A DNA stretch of 64,000 bases from Flavivirga spongiicola (GCF_030540825.1 NZ_JAUOEO010000001.1:35001-99000); one strand, 5' to 3'; counted from the stretch's first letter, positions 53,061-63,762 are shown. Numbers and translations: made by a program. The notes: generated by a model from the letters alone, not told the origin.

Positions 53061-54659
53061 ATGGATTCAAATTTAATTATTACACTTGCTTCATTTGTAT
53101 TGTTTACAACAGCTGTTGCCTTTTTTACATGGTACAACTTGCGTAAAACAAATTTAACATCTTCAGCAGGTTATTTTTTAGGAGGGCGAAGTTTGTCTGG
53201 AATCGTCATTGCGGGATCCATGTTATTGACAAATATTTCTACTGAACATTTAATTGGTATGAATGGCAATTCATATGTCAATGGCTTTATAATTATTGCA
53301 TGGGAAGTCACTTCTGCTATAGCCTTGGTAATTGCAGCGATTTATTTTATTCCCAAATATTTAAAAATGGGATTAACGACCATTCCACAGTTTTTAGAAA
53401 ATCGTTTTGATGGGTTAACACGAACATTGGTAGCCGTATTTTTAATTGTATCGTTTGTAGTCACCTTATTACCAATAGTATTATACACAGGAGCTATAAG
53501 TATTGAAAGCTTGTTTGGAATCTCAGACATTTTTGGAGTTTCAAAAACGGAAGGTCTATGGATTACCGTAGTTATAATTGGTGTTCTCGGTTCTATTTAT
53601 GCCATTTTTGGAGGGTTAAAAGCGGTTGCCTATTCTGATACTATTAATGGGTTTGGATTATTAATAGGCGGTTTATTAATTCCGTTTTTAGCCTTATATG
53701 CCATTGGTGATAGTAATGTCTGGGATGGATTGGTAAAAGTATATGAATATGCACCAGAAAAATTTAATGTCATTGGTGCTAAAGATTCGGTATTACCCTT
53801 TGAGGTATTATTCACGGGGTTAATCATTAATCAGTTGTATTTCTGGGGAATGAATCAAACTATTATTCAGCGTGCTTTAGGTGCAAAAAATCTTAAAGAA
53901 GCACAAAAAGGATTGTTGATTACAGGTGTTTTTAAAATATTAATTCCTTTGGTAATCATTCTTCCGGGCGTTATTTGTTATTATTACTTTCAAGACACAT
54001 TTTATGATAAGCAAGATATGGTCTACCCTGAATTGGTAAAGAAAGTGTTACCTGTATGGTTAGTTGGTTTCTTTGCAGCAGTTATTATGGGTGCTGTATT
54101 AAGTACATTTAATTCGGTATTAAATTCGGCGGCAACCTTATTTAGTGTTGGTATTTTTAAAAGACATATAGATAAAAATGTGTCTGATAAAAAATTAGTG
54201 CGCATAGGAAAATTAACCTCAACTATTTTAGCAGTTACAGCCATATTTGCAGCACCAATGGTTGCTAATGCTTCAGATGGACTCTATCAATTATTACAGC
54301 AGCTAAATGGCATTTTCTTTATTCCAATTGCTTCCATTTTATTAGCAGGATTCTTTATGAAAAAGGTATCAGCTATAGCTGCTAAAACAGCCTTAATATT
54401 TGGGCTCGCATTTTACATTTTCATGTCCTTTATTTATACAGATCACGGTATTCACTTTGTACATCTTTGGGGTATTGAGTTTGTGTTGAATGTTATCATT
54501 ATGTATGCCGTGTCACATTATTCACCACGCATAAATATGTACGAAGTCACCGATGTAAAAGCGGTAGATCTAACCCAATGGAAATACACAAAACCAGTAT
54601 CTATCATGCTTTGTGTGGTAACCCTATTGATTTATATTTTATTAGGAAATAACAGTTAA
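53061..54659 (+). CDS. SLC5 sodium/solute symporter
   Basis: Inner-membrane Na+-coupled symporter of 532 residues with about 13-14 helices. SSS-family marks: [50 protein letters not shown], and [20 protein letters not shown]. Likely the myo-inositol importer, inferred from its place between iolD and iolA; family members carry sugars and polyols. Confidence 0.9.
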   Translation: MDSNLIITLASFVLFTTAVAFFTWYNLRKTNLTSSAGYFLGGRSLSGIVIAGSMLLTNISTEHLIGMNGNSYVNGFIIIAWEVTSAIALVIAAIYFIPKYLKMGLTTIPQFLENRFDGLTRTLVAVFLIVSFVVTLLPIVLYTGAISIESLFGISDIFGVSKTEGLWITVVIIGVLGSIYAIFGGLKAVAYSDTINGFGLLIGGLLIPFLALYAIGDSNVWDGLVKVYEYAPEKFNVIGAKDSVLPFEVLFTGLIINQLYFWGMNQTIIQRALGAKNLKEAQKGLLITGVFKILIPLVIILPGVICYYYFQDTFYDKQDMVYPELVKKVLPVWLVGFFAAVIMGAVLSTFNSVLNSAATLFSVGIFKRHIDKNVSDKKLVRIGKLTSTILAVTAIFAAPMVANASDGLYQLLQQLNGIFFIPIASILLAGFFMKKVSAIAAKTALIFGLAFYIFMSFIYTDHGIHFVHLWGIEFVLNVIIMYAVSHYSPRINMYEVTDVKAVDLTQWKYTKPVSIMLCVVTLLIYILLGNNS

Positions 54660-54687
54660 AAAATTAAAAACAGATAAAGAAAATACA

Positions 54688-56163
54688 ATGACAATTTTAA
54701 AAAATTATATTAACGGAGAATGGGTTTCGAGTAGCTCGAACGAAACCATTGATGTGTTGAACCCTGCTTCACAAGAGGTGTTGGCAAAAGTGCCTTACGG
54801 AGAAGCCACAAAAAATGATGTAGAAACTGCAACTAAAGCTGCAAGCAAAGCTTTTAACGAGTGGCGCCATGTACCCGTAATGAAACGTGTACAATGTTTA
54901 TATAAATTAAAAGCATTATTAGAAGCTAATAGAGATGAATTAGCCGAAATAATTACTAACGAATCAGGTAAAACCAAAGTAGAATCTATTGGTGAAATAC
55001 AACGAGCCATAGAAAATGTTGAGGTAGCTTGTGGCACCCCCATGCTAATAGCTGGTGATGTTATAGAAGATATTGCCTCGGGGATTGACGAAATGATGAT
55101 TCGCCAACCTATAGGTGTTTCAGCTTGTATTACACCATTTAACTTCCCGAGTATGATCGTCTTTTGGTTTTTACCATATGCTATTGCAACTGGTAATGCC
55201 TTTATAGTAAAACCTTCAGAAAAAGTACCATTAACCATGATGAAGATTTTTGATTTTATCGATCAACTGGATTTACCTAAAGGTTTGGTAAGTCTAGTTC
55301 ATGGTGGTAAAGATAGTGTTGATGCTATTTTAGAACACCCGGAAATTAAAGCTATAAGTTTTGTAGGTAGTACACCGGTAGCACGTTATATTTATTCAAA
55401 AGGAACTGCCAATGGAAAAAGGGTACAAGCTCAAGGTGGTGCTAAAAATCCAGTACTCGTATTACCTGATGCTGATATAGATATGTCTGCAAAAATTATT
55501 GCAGATTCTGTATATGGCTGTGCCGGACAACGTTGTTTAGCGGCTTCAACCATTATTACAGTGGGAGATGAAAAACACGAAATTAAAGATGCTATTTACG
55601 AGACTGTAAAATCCAGAACTACGGGTTACGGTTGGGATGCTGGAGTAGATATGGGACCTGTGATTACTTCTGAAAGTAAAAATAGAATTGAAGGTTTAAT
55701 TCAAAAAGGCATTGACGAAGGCGCTAACGTGCTTTTAGATGGAAGAAATGCTTCTGTTTCTGGTTTTGAAAAAGGAAACTTTTTAACCCCAACTATTTTA
55801 GAAAATGTAGCCTTAGACAAAGAGTTGATTCAAACTGAAATTTTCGGGCCTGTAATGAGCTTAATCTCTATGAAGACTATAGAAGATGCTATTCAATTTG
55901 TAAATGGCGGAAACTATGGTAATATGGCTTGTTTGTTTACTAATAGCGGAGCCAGTGCACGTAAGTTTAGAAACGAGGCTAATGCTGGTAACATAGGAAT
56001 TAATATTGGAGTAGCAGCTCCTATGGCACAGTTTCCTTTTAGTGGATGGAAAGATAGTTTTTTTGGTGATCTACACGGGCAAGGAAAACATGCTATTGAG
56101 TTTTTTACACAAACAAAAGTCGTTATAGAAAGATGGCCAAAAGCTTGGTCTCGTAAATTTTAA
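54688..56163 (+). CDS. iolA: Methylmalonate/malonate-semialdehyde dehydrogenase
   Basis: CoA-acylating aldehyde dehydrogenase that converts malonate semialdehyde to acetyl-CoA. 491 residues of the ALDH fold: [19 protein letters not shown] at the N-terminus, cofactor loop [13 protein letters not shown], and catalytic Cys283 in [11 protein letters not shown]. The MMSDH-type C-terminal [20 protein letters not shown] is present. iolE follows after 13 bases. Confidence 0.95.
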   Translation: MTILKNYINGEWVSSSSNETIDVLNPASQEVLAKVPYGEATKNDVETATKAASKAFNEWRHVPVMKRVQCLYKLKALLEANRDELAEIITNESGKTKVESIGEIQRAIENVEVACGTPMLIAGDVIEDIASGIDEMMIRQPIGVSACITPFNFPSMIVFWFLPYAIATGNAFIVKPSEKVPLTMMKIFDFIDQLDLPKGLVSLVHGGKDSVDAILEHPEIKAISFVGSTPVARYIYSKGTANGKRVQAQGGAKNPVLVLPDADIDMSAKIIADSVYGCAGQRCLAASTIITVGDEKHEIKDAIYETVKSRTTGYGWDAGVDMGPVITSESKNRIEGLIQKGIDEGANVLLDGRNASVSGFEKGNFLTPTILENVALDKELIQTEIFGPVMSLISMKTIEDAIQFVNGGNYGNMACLFTNSGASARKFRNEANAGNIGINIGVAAPMAQFPFSGWKDSFFGDLHGQGKHAIEFFTQTKVVIERWPKAWSRKF

Positions 56164-56176
56164 AAGAAGGCGTATC

Positions 56177-57082
56177 ATGATTAAAATCGCAAATGCCCCT
56201 TGCTCATGGGGAGCACTAGAATTTGATTTAGAAGAAAAATCTGAAGAAATTGGTTTTGAACAGGTTTTAGATGAAATTAAAGAAACTGGGTACATTGGTA
56301 CAGAGCTTGGAGATTGGGGGTTTATGCCAACAACACCGAACCTTTTAAAAAGAGAAATAGATAAAAGGGGATTAGATTTAATAGGCGCTTTTGTTCCTGT
56401 TGCTTTGGCTGATCCCTTAAAGCATCAGGAAGGGATTACTTCTGCTTTAAAAGTTGCTGAACTCATGTATCAAGCTGGTTATAAAAATGCTTTTATTGTA
56501 TTAGCAGATGACAACTGTAGTGTTTTAGAACGTACTCAAAATGCAGGAAGAATAAAACCAGGTTTAGGGCTCACCGAAACACAATGGTATATCTATGCAC
56601 AAGGCGTTGAAAAGATCGCTAAAGTGGTAAAAGACACGTTTGGTATTCGCACAGTTTTTCATCATCACTGTGCCGGATATATTGAAACACCTCAAGAAAT
56701 AGAAACCCTCATGGCCTTAACAAATCCCGAATTAGTGGGACTCTGTTTAGATATGGGGCACTATGCTTTTGGAGGTGGTAACCCTGCTGAAGCTTTGCAA
56801 AAATATTCAGATAGAATTTGGCATGTACATTTTAAAGATTTCAATCCAAAAGTAGCTGAAGAATCAGCTTTAACAAATGGCGATTATTTTGATGCTGTTA
56901 AACGAGGCGTATTTTGTGAATTAGGTAAAGGCTCAGTCGATTTTAAATCGATTGTAAACATTTTAAACGAACAAAACTATAAAGATTGGATTGTAGTAGA
57001 ACAGGATATTTTACCCGGAATGGGAAATCCGAAAGTATGCGCTCAAGCCAATAGAGATTATATAAAAACATTAGGTTTATAA
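56177..57082 (+). CDS. iolE: Inosose dehydratase-type TIM barrel (IolE)
   Basis: 301 residues of the xylose-isomerase-like TIM barrel. Conserved: IKIANAPCSWGALEFD, GYIGTELGDWGFMP, HHHCAGYIETPQEIE, GLCLDMGHYAFGGGNP, WHVHFKDFNP, and EQDILPGM, with His/Asp/Glu metal ligands. It should dehydrate 2-keto-myo-inositol. IolI/IolH-type isomerases share this fold, so IolE rests partly on being the only such enzyme in an otherwise complete set. Confidence 0.82.
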   Translation: MIKIANAPCSWGALEFDLEEKSEEIGFEQVLDEIKETGYIGTELGDWGFMPTTPNLLKREIDKRGLDLIGAFVPVALADPLKHQEGITSALKVAELMYQAGYKNAFIVLADDNCSVLERTQNAGRIKPGLGLTETQWYIYAQGVEKIAKVVKDTFGIRTVFHHHCAGYIETPQEIETLMALTNPELVGLCLDMGHYAFGGGNPAEALQKYSDRIWHVHFKDFNPKVAEESALTNGDYFDAVKRGVFCELGKGSVDFKSIVNILNEQNYKDWIVVEQDILPGMGNPKVCAQANRDYIKTLGL

Positions 57083-57088
57083 ATCATT

Positions 57089-58093
57089 ATGAAAAAAATA
57101 AAGTTTGCTGTAGCTGGATTAGGTAGAATTGGGAAAATTCACCTTGAAAATTTACTTCAAATAAATACTATTGAAGTGGTCGCTGTTATGGATCCAATGA
57201 AAGAATCTCGTGACTATGCACTGGAGAAAAAGATTCCGTTCATTACATCTACATATAAAGAGTTATTAGCATCTACTAACTTCGATGCCATTGTTATTTG
57301 TTCTCCAACCGATACGCATGCCGATTATGTTGAATTGGCTGCAAAAGCTGGTAAACATATTTTCTGTGAAAAGCCTTTAGACCTTTCTTTGAAAAGAGTT
57401 GTGGAAGTTTTAGATGTTGTAAAAGATACCAATGTAAAATTAATGCTAGGTTTTAATAGGCGCTTTGATAAAGAGTTTAAAAAAGTACAACAACTTGTAA
57501 AAGATGGCGCCGTTGGTGACGCTCATTTAGTAAAGATTACAAGTCGAGATCCGGGAGCGCCACCTGTAAGTTATATTGAAAAATCCGGAGGATTATTTTT
57601 AGATATGACTATCCATGATTTTGATATGGCGCGCTTTGTTGTAGGAAAAGAAGTTGAAGAGGTATATGCTAAAGGAGCCGTATTAATAGATCCGGCTATA
57701 GGTGAAGCCGGAGATATTGATACCGCAATTATTACATTAACATATACAGACGGAACCATGGCTATTATAGACAATAGCAGAGAAGCATCTTATGGCTATG
57801 ACCAGCGCATAGAAGTTTTTGGATCTAAAGGCATGGTGAAAGCAGATAATAATACCAGTGATACGCATCAACTGTATAACAAAGATGGTGTAAACAGCTC
57901 TTTACCTTTACATTTCTTTTTAGAACGTTATGAACAGGCTTATAAAGCAGAAGTTTCAGATTTTATTGATGGCTTAGTAAATGGTACAATACTTCCTGTT
58001 TCTGGGAATGATGGCTTGCAATCATTAAAAATTGGATTGGCAGCTTTAAAGTCTGTGCAAGAAAACAGGCCAGTCAATATTTCTGAGATTTAA
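57089..58093 (+). CDS. iolG: Inositol 2-dehydrogenase-type oxidoreductase
   Basis: First step of the pathway: NAD-dependent oxidation of myo-inositol. 334 residues of the Gfo/Idh/MocA family: Rossmann motif VAGLGRIGKIH (8-18), EKPLD with the catalytic Lys (near 97), and GLFLDMTIHDFDMARFVVG with Asp and His. Starts 6 bases after iolE. Confidence 0.92.
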   Translation: MKKIKFAVAGLGRIGKIHLENLLQINTIEVVAVMDPMKESRDYALEKKIPFITSTYKELLASTNFDAIVICSPTDTHADYVELAAKAGKHIFCEKPLDLSLKRVVEVLDVVKDTNVKLMLGFNRRFDKEFKKVQQLVKDGAVGDAHLVKITSRDPGAPPVSYIEKSGGLFLDMTIHDFDMARFVVGKEVEEVYAKGAVLIDPAIGEAGDIDTAIITLTYTDGTMAIIDNSREASYGYDQRIEVFGSKGMVKADNNTSDTHQLYNKDGVNSSLPLHFFLERYEQAYKAEVSDFIDGLVNGTILPVSGNDGLQSLKIGLAALKSVQENRPVNISEI

Positions 58094-58156
58094 TTCCTAT
58101 TGTTACACAAAAAATACACTTTAAAAAGTAGAATTCTAAATAAAAAATAAATTAAA

Positions 58157-60433
58157 ATGAAACTATTAAAAATAGCATCTTATATATGGATCTTTATCTG
58201 TTTAGCATATTCTTGCAATAATTCAAAAAGTGTAAAAAAATCCCATGATCTTATTTCTATTTCCGGAAATAATCAGGGTATAAACATACAGTGGAATAAT
58301 AAAAGTAGGGTCACTGGAGGAATTCCTATATTCCAAAACAAAGCATTTCAAATTAATAATACCGATATTAAGAATGACAATGAACATACTATTATTCAAT
58401 ATACAAATACCTCAGATAGTACCACTATTGAAGTGCAATCTCTAATCAATACAGATAACAATACGCTTATTTTATCATTATCCTCTAATGGTCATCAGTC
58501 AAAAAACGGCGAAGATTATGTTGGTTTATTTTTTAATGATTTTCCCGAGTATCAAGAAGGCATGGCAAGCTATTTATTTGGAGATTGGGAATCTTGGACT
58601 AAGCCTGTACAGGTAAGTGATTATAAAAATACACTTTCTGAAAAAATATTATTCTTTTTATTTAAATATAATGATGGCACCTATGGTGCTATGATGCCTC
58701 TTGGAGGTGAAGGATATAATGCTACTTTGGGTAGTCAGCAACATAAATTTGGAGCACACTCAGTAAGTTATAAGAATAATTTTGAAGCAGTAAAGGTTCC
58801 TTTAATGGCTATAGCCTTTGGGGGTAATCCATACGAAACTGTAAAAAACTTATATGAATCTGGCATGACTGCCATGGGAAAAGAAAAAGGGTTACGTAAA
58901 AACAAGACCTATCCTGAGATATTTGAATCTATTGGTTGGTGCTCATGGAATGCTTTGGGAGAAGATGTCACCGAAAAAAAGCTAATGGATGCTGTAGCTA
59001 CATTTAGTGAAAATAAATTCCCTTTGCCTTTTATGCTAATTGATGATGGTTGGCTATCTATAAATGATGAAAAACAGTTAACCAGTTTTAATTTTGATAC
59101 TACAAAATTCCCCAATGGCTTTAAAGCTAGCGCAGAGAAACTAAAAACGACACACGGTGTTAAAAATATTGGTGTTTGGCATACTATGAATGGTTATTGG
59201 AGCGGTGTATCTAAAAACAACTTCAAATTAAATTCCGATAAACCTTTAATGCCTTATTATGATAAGAATGATGTACACGCCGATAGCTTAAGTGGCATTA
59301 CTTACCATACGCCTAATGCTGTTTCTAATAGCGGACAAAACTTTTATAATGCGTGGTATGAGTATTTAAAAAACCAAGGTATTAACTTTGTAAAAGTCGA
59401 TCAGCAATCGGTAATAAAAAGAGTTGCTAAAGGGCAACTTTCGAAAACAGATAATATACCTTTTTGGGATATTGCTACAAATTTAGAATCGAATTTACAA
59501 TCGGCAATTAAAAACCACTTTAACGGAGCTGTTATTAATTGTCAGGATATGGCAACCGAAGCTGTTTATAATTTCACATCATCTGCAATTGGAAGAAATT
59601 CCGATGATTTTTTTCCGGAACGCACCGCCTATTTTAGTTTAGAAGTTGAAAAAGGCAATGCCGCAGCTCACGTACTTATGAATGTTCATAATTCTATGTG
59701 GTATTCGAATATGGTTTGGCCGGATTTTGATATGTTTCAATCACATCATATAGATGGGGAATACCATGCAATTAGTAGAGCTATTAGTGGAGGCCCTGTC
59801 TATTTAACCGATACTCCGGGAAAACAGAATTTTGATATTTTAAATCAACTCATTTTAAATAATGGTAAAATATTACGCCCGGATGTCCCTGCTTTACCTA
59901 CCGAAGATTGTTTATTTCAGTTAAATGAAGAAAAATTATTTAAAACATTTTCAACAGTTAATAATTCCGGATTAATAGGAGCCTGGAATACCGTTGATGC
60001 AGATCTAGTAGAAGGAACAATAAGTCCTACAGATGTAAACGGGTTACAAGGTGATACATTTGCAGTATATGATTATTTTTCTAAATCGGTTAAAAAATTA
60101 GGAGCATCAGAAACAGTTTCCGTAGTATTAAAAAGAAAAGGCTATAAATTATACTCAATAGTTCCCTTAGAAAACGACATTGCAATTATTGGTTTACTAA
60201 ACAAATACATTTCACCTAAGGCAATTCAAAATCAAAAAATCGATAAAAACACCATTGATGTGACCTTAATTCATGGAGGCGAATTTGGTGCCTATTTACC
60301 TTCTGAACCAAAAGAAGTGATTATTAATGGTACAAGTCTAGTACCTGAAGATTGGAGTTATACCAGTAATTTGTTTATTTTAAAAATTGTAGACGAAACT
60401 ATGTCTCCAGTTCGTATAGAAATTAAATTGTAA
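58157..60433 (+). CDS. Raffinose-synthase/GH36-like lipoprotein
   Basis: 758 residues with a lipobox (CLAYSC). The Sip1/raffinose-synthase branch of GH36 is shown by ESIGWCSWNALGEDVTEKKL and LPFMLIDDGWLSIND. Nucleophile candidate Asp415 lies in FVKVDQQS and an acid/base pair Asp483-Asp484 in RNSDDFFPE. A jellyroll C-terminal domain follows. It probably cleaves an alpha-galactoside outside the cytoplasm. Galactinol, the galactosyl-inositol used by plant raffinose synthases, fits the locus but is inference. Confidence 0.85.
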   Translation: MKLLKIASYIWIFICLAYSCNNSKSVKKSHDLISISGNNQGINIQWNNKSRVTGGIPIFQNKAFQINNTDIKNDNEHTIIQYTNTSDSTTIEVQSLINTDNNTLILSLSSNGHQSKNGEDYVGLFFNDFPEYQEGMASYLFGDWESWTKPVQVSDYKNTLSEKILFFLFKYNDGTYGAMMPLGGEGYNATLGSQQHKFGAHSVSYKNNFEAVKVPLMAIAFGGNPYETVKNLYESGMTAMGKEKGLRKNKTYPEIFESIGWCSWNALGEDVTEKKLMDAVATFSENKFPLPFMLIDDGWLSINDEKQLTSFNFDTTKFPNGFKASAEKLKTTHGVKNIGVWHTMNGYWSGVSKNNFKLNSDKPLMPYYDKNDVHADSLSGITYHTPNAVSNSGQNFYNAWYEYLKNQGINFVKVDQQSVIKRVAKGQLSKTDNIPFWDIATNLESNLQSAIKNHFNGAVINCQDMATEAVYNFTSSAIGRNSDDFFPERTAYFSLEVEKGNAAAHVLMNVHNSMWYSNMVWPDFDMFQSHHIDGEYHAISRAISGGPVYLTDTPGKQNFDILNQLILNNGKILRPDVPALPTEDCLFQLNEEKLFKTFSTVNNSGLIGAWNTVDADLVEGTISPTDVNGLQGDTFAVYDYFSKSVKKLGASETVSVVLKRKGYKLYSIVPLENDIAIIGLLNKYISPKAIQNQKIDKNTIDVTLIHGGEFGAYLPSEPKEVIINGTSLVPEDWSYTSNLFILKIVDETMSPVRIEIKL

Positions 60434-60438
60434 AAACT

Positions 60439-61941
60439 ATGACTGATAAAATCAGGTTTATTGCATGGCTGGTTGCAACTTCTTTTTTGTTAACCAATTG
60501 TACACAAAAAAAGGCGTTAGAATTACCTGTTTTAACACATGTACTATCCCATAACGATTATGAGCAACCCAACCCATTATTTGATGCTTTAGACGCGAGA
60601 ATTAACTGTGTAGAAGTAGATATTGCATATATAAATGAAACACTATATGTTACACATGCTATAGATGAGATTAAGGAAGATAACACCTTTGAATCGCTAT
60701 ATTTAAAACCATTACGGGATATTATTAAAAAGAATGGCGGTTTTGTTTATAAAAAGGGGGTGCCTTTCACGCTTTATATAAACACCAAAACGGGTGGTAA
60801 AACGGTTGAAAAGATAAACGATTTTCTTCAAAAAAACAGTGATATTATTGCTTCATTCACAAAAGAAGGAAAAACAGACAAGCCTATTTTTGTAATTTGC
60901 GGAGGTCCTAATTCAATAGTAAACACACAACGCTTTATAGTTGCCGAAGGACATTTAGAAACACCTAAAAGCTTTACTTCCAGTGAATTTTATATGGTGA
61001 ATTTACGATGGACAACATATTTTTCATGGACAGGTGAAGGTACTTTCCCTTTAGAAGAAAAAGGACAGCTTCTTAAACTTGTGAAAGATACTCACGAACA
61101 AGGAAGAATTTTACGGTTTTGGGACAATCCAGATATCAATACAACCTATGGTGAAAATTTTTGGAATACTATTTTAGACTTAGGTGTTGATATAATTAAT
61201 ACTGACGCTCCTAAAGCTATAAAAGATTTTTTTGATGAAAAAAGCAGTAAAACTCCGAAGCCGAAAATTTTAGCGCATCCTCAATTGGTTAATGGACATT
61301 GGTCGTTTTTTATTGAGACTAAAGGAGAAGAAGGAGACACACATTATACTACGGATGGTACATCGCCCACTGTAAATTCACCAAAATATATAGGTCCGGT
61401 TCTCTTTTCAAAAGACATACAAATAAAAGCCAAAACCTTTTGGAAAAAAAACGGAAGCCTTTTAGGGAGTAAAGAGACTAGTAAAAAGATTAAAACTCCT
61501 GTTTTAATTCCTTCTGTAAAAGCTGATGTACATAAAGGTGCTTTACGGTATTACTATAAGGAAGACACAAGTAACCAACTCCCGGATTTAAATAGTTTAA
61601 CATCTAAAAAAACGGATATAGTTAATGACATTAGCGATACAGATTTTAAAGAAGATGCTATGTATGCGCTTCGCTATAAAGGGTACATCAATATTCCAGA
61701 AGATGGTATGTATACATTTACAAGTAAATCTACCGAAGCCATTAACTTTGTCTTACTTCATGATATATTAGAATTGGAAAATAAAGGACATCAGGAAAAG
61801 AAGAGGACAGTCCCACTGGCTAAAGGACTGCATCCTATACAGGTGGACTTTTATGTTGGTCTGGAAGCTTCTTTTAATTTACAAATTGAAGGCCCTACAT
61901 TACAGAAACAGATTATTTCGTCAAACCTATTATGTCATTAA
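60439..61941 (+). CDS. GDPD-like lipoprotein with CBM-like C-terminus
   Basis: 500 residues, lipobox LLTNC. The N-terminal half is a PLC-like/glycerophosphodiesterase TIM barrel (VLSHNDYEQPNPLFDALDAR, CVEVDIAYINETLYVTH, ending INTDAPKAIKDFF). About 270-360 is a chitobiase-type Ig unit (HYTTDGTSPTVNSPKY), then a PA14-like C-terminus (YALRYKGYINIPEDGMYTF). It could release glycerol or inositol from phosphodiesters, but the active-site set was not fully traced. Starts 5 bases after the GH36-like gene. Confidence 0.8.
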   Translation: MTDKIRFIAWLVATSFLLTNCTQKKALELPVLTHVLSHNDYEQPNPLFDALDARINCVEVDIAYINETLYVTHAIDEIKEDNTFESLYLKPLRDIIKKNGGFVYKKGVPFTLYINTKTGGKTVEKINDFLQKNSDIIASFTKEGKTDKPIFVICGGPNSIVNTQRFIVAEGHLETPKSFTSSEFYMVNLRWTTYFSWTGEGTFPLEEKGQLLKLVKDTHEQGRILRFWDNPDINTTYGENFWNTILDLGVDIINTDAPKAIKDFFDEKSSKTPKPKILAHPQLVNGHWSFFIETKGEEGDTHYTTDGTSPTVNSPKYIGPVLFSKDIQIKAKTFWKKNGSLLGSKETSKKIKTPVLIPSVKADVHKGALRYYYKEDTSNQLPDLNSLTSKKTDIVNDISDTDFKEDAMYALRYKGYINIPEDGMYTFTSKSTEAINFVLLHDILELENKGHQEKKRTVPLAKGLHPIQVDFYVGLEASFNLQIEGPTLQKQIISSNLLCH

Positions 61942-61951
61942 AAACAGAGAT

Positions 61952-62101
61952 ATGGAAATTAAACTCGTAATAATTTTAGTGCTTTTTATAGGATTAAATC
62001 CCTTATCATTAGAAGCACAAGAACAACAAAAACCGACTACGGTTTTTCTAATTGGTGTGGATGGTATGAGTGTATTATCATTTGGTAATATTACAAAGTA
62101 A
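61952..62101 (+). pseudogene. Truncated alkaline-phosphatase-superfamily phosphodiesterase
   Basis: 49 codons: signal peptide (VIILVLFIGLNPLSLEAQ) and the start of a type I phosphodiesterase/nucleotide pyrophosphatase (TTVFLIGVDGMSVLSF), then a stop. The metal-binding Asp is there but the rest of the enzyme is missing, so it appears to be a deletion remnant. It follows the GDPD-like gene by 10 bases. Confidence 0.65.
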
Positions 62102-62192
62102 AATACCTGTAAAAGTTGAGAAAATAGATTAACTTAAAAATACTTATAAAACATCAAATTATTGATTTTTTTTGCACATATTTGCATATAAC

Positions 62193-62227
62193 TACAAAAA
62201 ATTGAGTTAAAATACAAAAAATTGAGT
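62193..62227 (+). promoter_or_regulatory. 15-bp tandem direct repeat upstream of the aminotransferase
   Basis: TACAAAAAATTGAGT occurs at 62193-62207 and 62213-62227, 20 bases apart, just before the ATG at 62235. It may be a regulator site (two turns on the same DNA face) or a small local duplication. Confidence 0.4.
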
Positions 62228-62234
62228 ACAACAA

Positions 62235-63584
62235 ATGGAACAAAAAATTTTGAGTACAGAAGGTGATGTAAATCTTACGGAAGAAAGAGCAAAATGGCAG
62301 CAAAACAACATTTTAGACTCTAAAACGCGACAGCTTTTAGATGATGATGCACGTCTGTTTCTGCACCAGTCCATGTCAACCCCTTGCTTAGATGTATTGG
62401 GAGCTTGTGAAGGGCCTACTATTGAAAATATTAACGGTAAAAAGTACCTTGACTTTCATGGCAATAATGTACATCAAGTTGGGTTTACCAATACCTATGT
62501 TGTTGATCAAATTAAGAAACAATTAGACGAATTGGCCTTTTGTACGCGTCGTTTTACCAACGAAAAAGCGATTGCTTTTGCAGAAAAACTAACGTCATTA
62601 CTTCCTAGTGATTTGAATAGAGTACTCTTTGCTCCAGGTGGAACCTCTGTAGTAAGTATGGCTTTAAAATTAGCCAGAGTTGTAACCGGTAAGCACAAGG
62701 TAGTTTCTTATTGGGATTCTTTTCACGGAGCATCTCTGGATGCGATTAGTGCTGGTGGTGAAGCCGTATTTCGTCAACATATGGGGCCTATGATGCCCGG
62801 AAGTATTCGAATTCCGCCTCCAATGAATACCGGTGGTTTTTTTGATGACGAAATGAAATATGCCGATTATTTGGAGTATGTTATTGAAAAAGAAGGTGAA
62901 ATAGGAGCGTTTATAGCAGAAACTGTTAGAAATACCGATGTACAAATTCCTTCTAAGGCCTATTGGAAACGCATTCGTGAAATATGCGATAAGCATAATG
63001 TATTACTTATTTTAGATGAAATCCCTATTGCTTTAGGACGCACAGGTAAAATGTTCACTTTTGAAAATTTTGGTATAGAACCGGACATTCTTTGCATTGG
63101 CAAAGGTCTTGGAGGCGGCATTATTCCATTTGCAGCCATGGTATGTCGTGATAAACACAATGTGGCTCAAGATATTTCTTTAGGGCATTTTACTCATGAA
63201 AAAAGTCCCGTTGGCTGTGCAGCAGCTCAAGCAGTTATAGATTATATTGAAAACGAAAATATTTTACAAAAAGTGGACAATGATGCCCTTTGGATGGATA
63301 GTCAACTGAATTTACTTAAAGATAAGCATGCTATTATTGGGCACATAAGAGGCATAGGGCTTTTATGGGGCGTAGAATTGGTAGATCCTACAACAAAAAA
63401 ACCGGCAAAAGCAGAAGCTGAAAAAATAATGTATTACTGCTTACAGCATGGTTTAAGTTTTAAAGTCTCTCAAGGTCATGTATTACAACTGTCACCTGTT
63501 TTAACTATTGAGAGAACAGATCTTGCAAAAGCATTGAAGATTTTAGATAATGCTTTTTTATCATTAAACTTAAATGACAACTAA
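62235..63584 (+). CDS. Class III aminotransferase-fold PLP enzyme (PbfA-like)
   Basis: 449 residues of the class III aminotransferase fold: PYVDFHGNNVHQVG-type start (FHGNNVHQVGF), FAPGGTSVVSMALKLARV, LILDEIPIALGRTGKMF and PLP Lys290 in GKGLGGG. These blocks match my memory of the group containing PbfA, a PLP ammonia-lyase for (R)-1-hydroxy-2-aminoethylphosphonate. No phosphonate genes are visible nearby, so the substrate is open; an ordinary aminotransferase remains possible. Separate promoter region from the iol genes. Confidence 0.75.
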   Translation: MEQKILSTEGDVNLTEERAKWQQNNILDSKTRQLLDDDARLFLHQSMSTPCLDVLGACEGPTIENINGKKYLDFHGNNVHQVGFTNTYVVDQIKKQLDELAFCTRRFTNEKAIAFAEKLTSLLPSDLNRVLFAPGGTSVVSMALKLARVVTGKHKVVSYWDSFHGASLDAISAGGEAVFRQHMGPMMPGSIRIPPPMNTGGFFDDEMKYADYLEYVIEKEGEIGAFIAETVRNTDVQIPSKAYWKRIREICDKHNVLLILDEIPIALGRTGKMFTFENFGIEPDILCIGKGLGGGIIPFAAMVCRDKHNVAQDISLGHFTHEKSPVGCAAAQAVIDYIENENILQKVDNDALWMDSQLNLLKDKHAIIGHIRGIGLLWGVELVDPTTKKPAKAEAEKIMYYCLQHGLSFKVSQGHVLQLSPVLTIERTDLAKALKILDNAFLSLNLNDN

Positions 63585-63762
63585 TTATAAAGTCACTTTA
63601 TATGAAACATCCATGACTGAAAATTTAGTCACATTGAAGAATGACTATGGATGTTACATTCCTGTGCTAAGCCTTTTGAATTAAGCTTGTATCGAGCTTA
63701 ACGAGATGCTCAAGAAAAACTAAAATCGAAGCATGACAATTAAAAACAATACATATAAACAC
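63585..63762. other. Gap before the HisB-like gene
   Basis: No gene. Contains AAGCTTGTATCGAGCTTAAC and ATCGAAGCATGAC, which look like another decayed dispersed-repeat copy. Confidence 0.35.
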
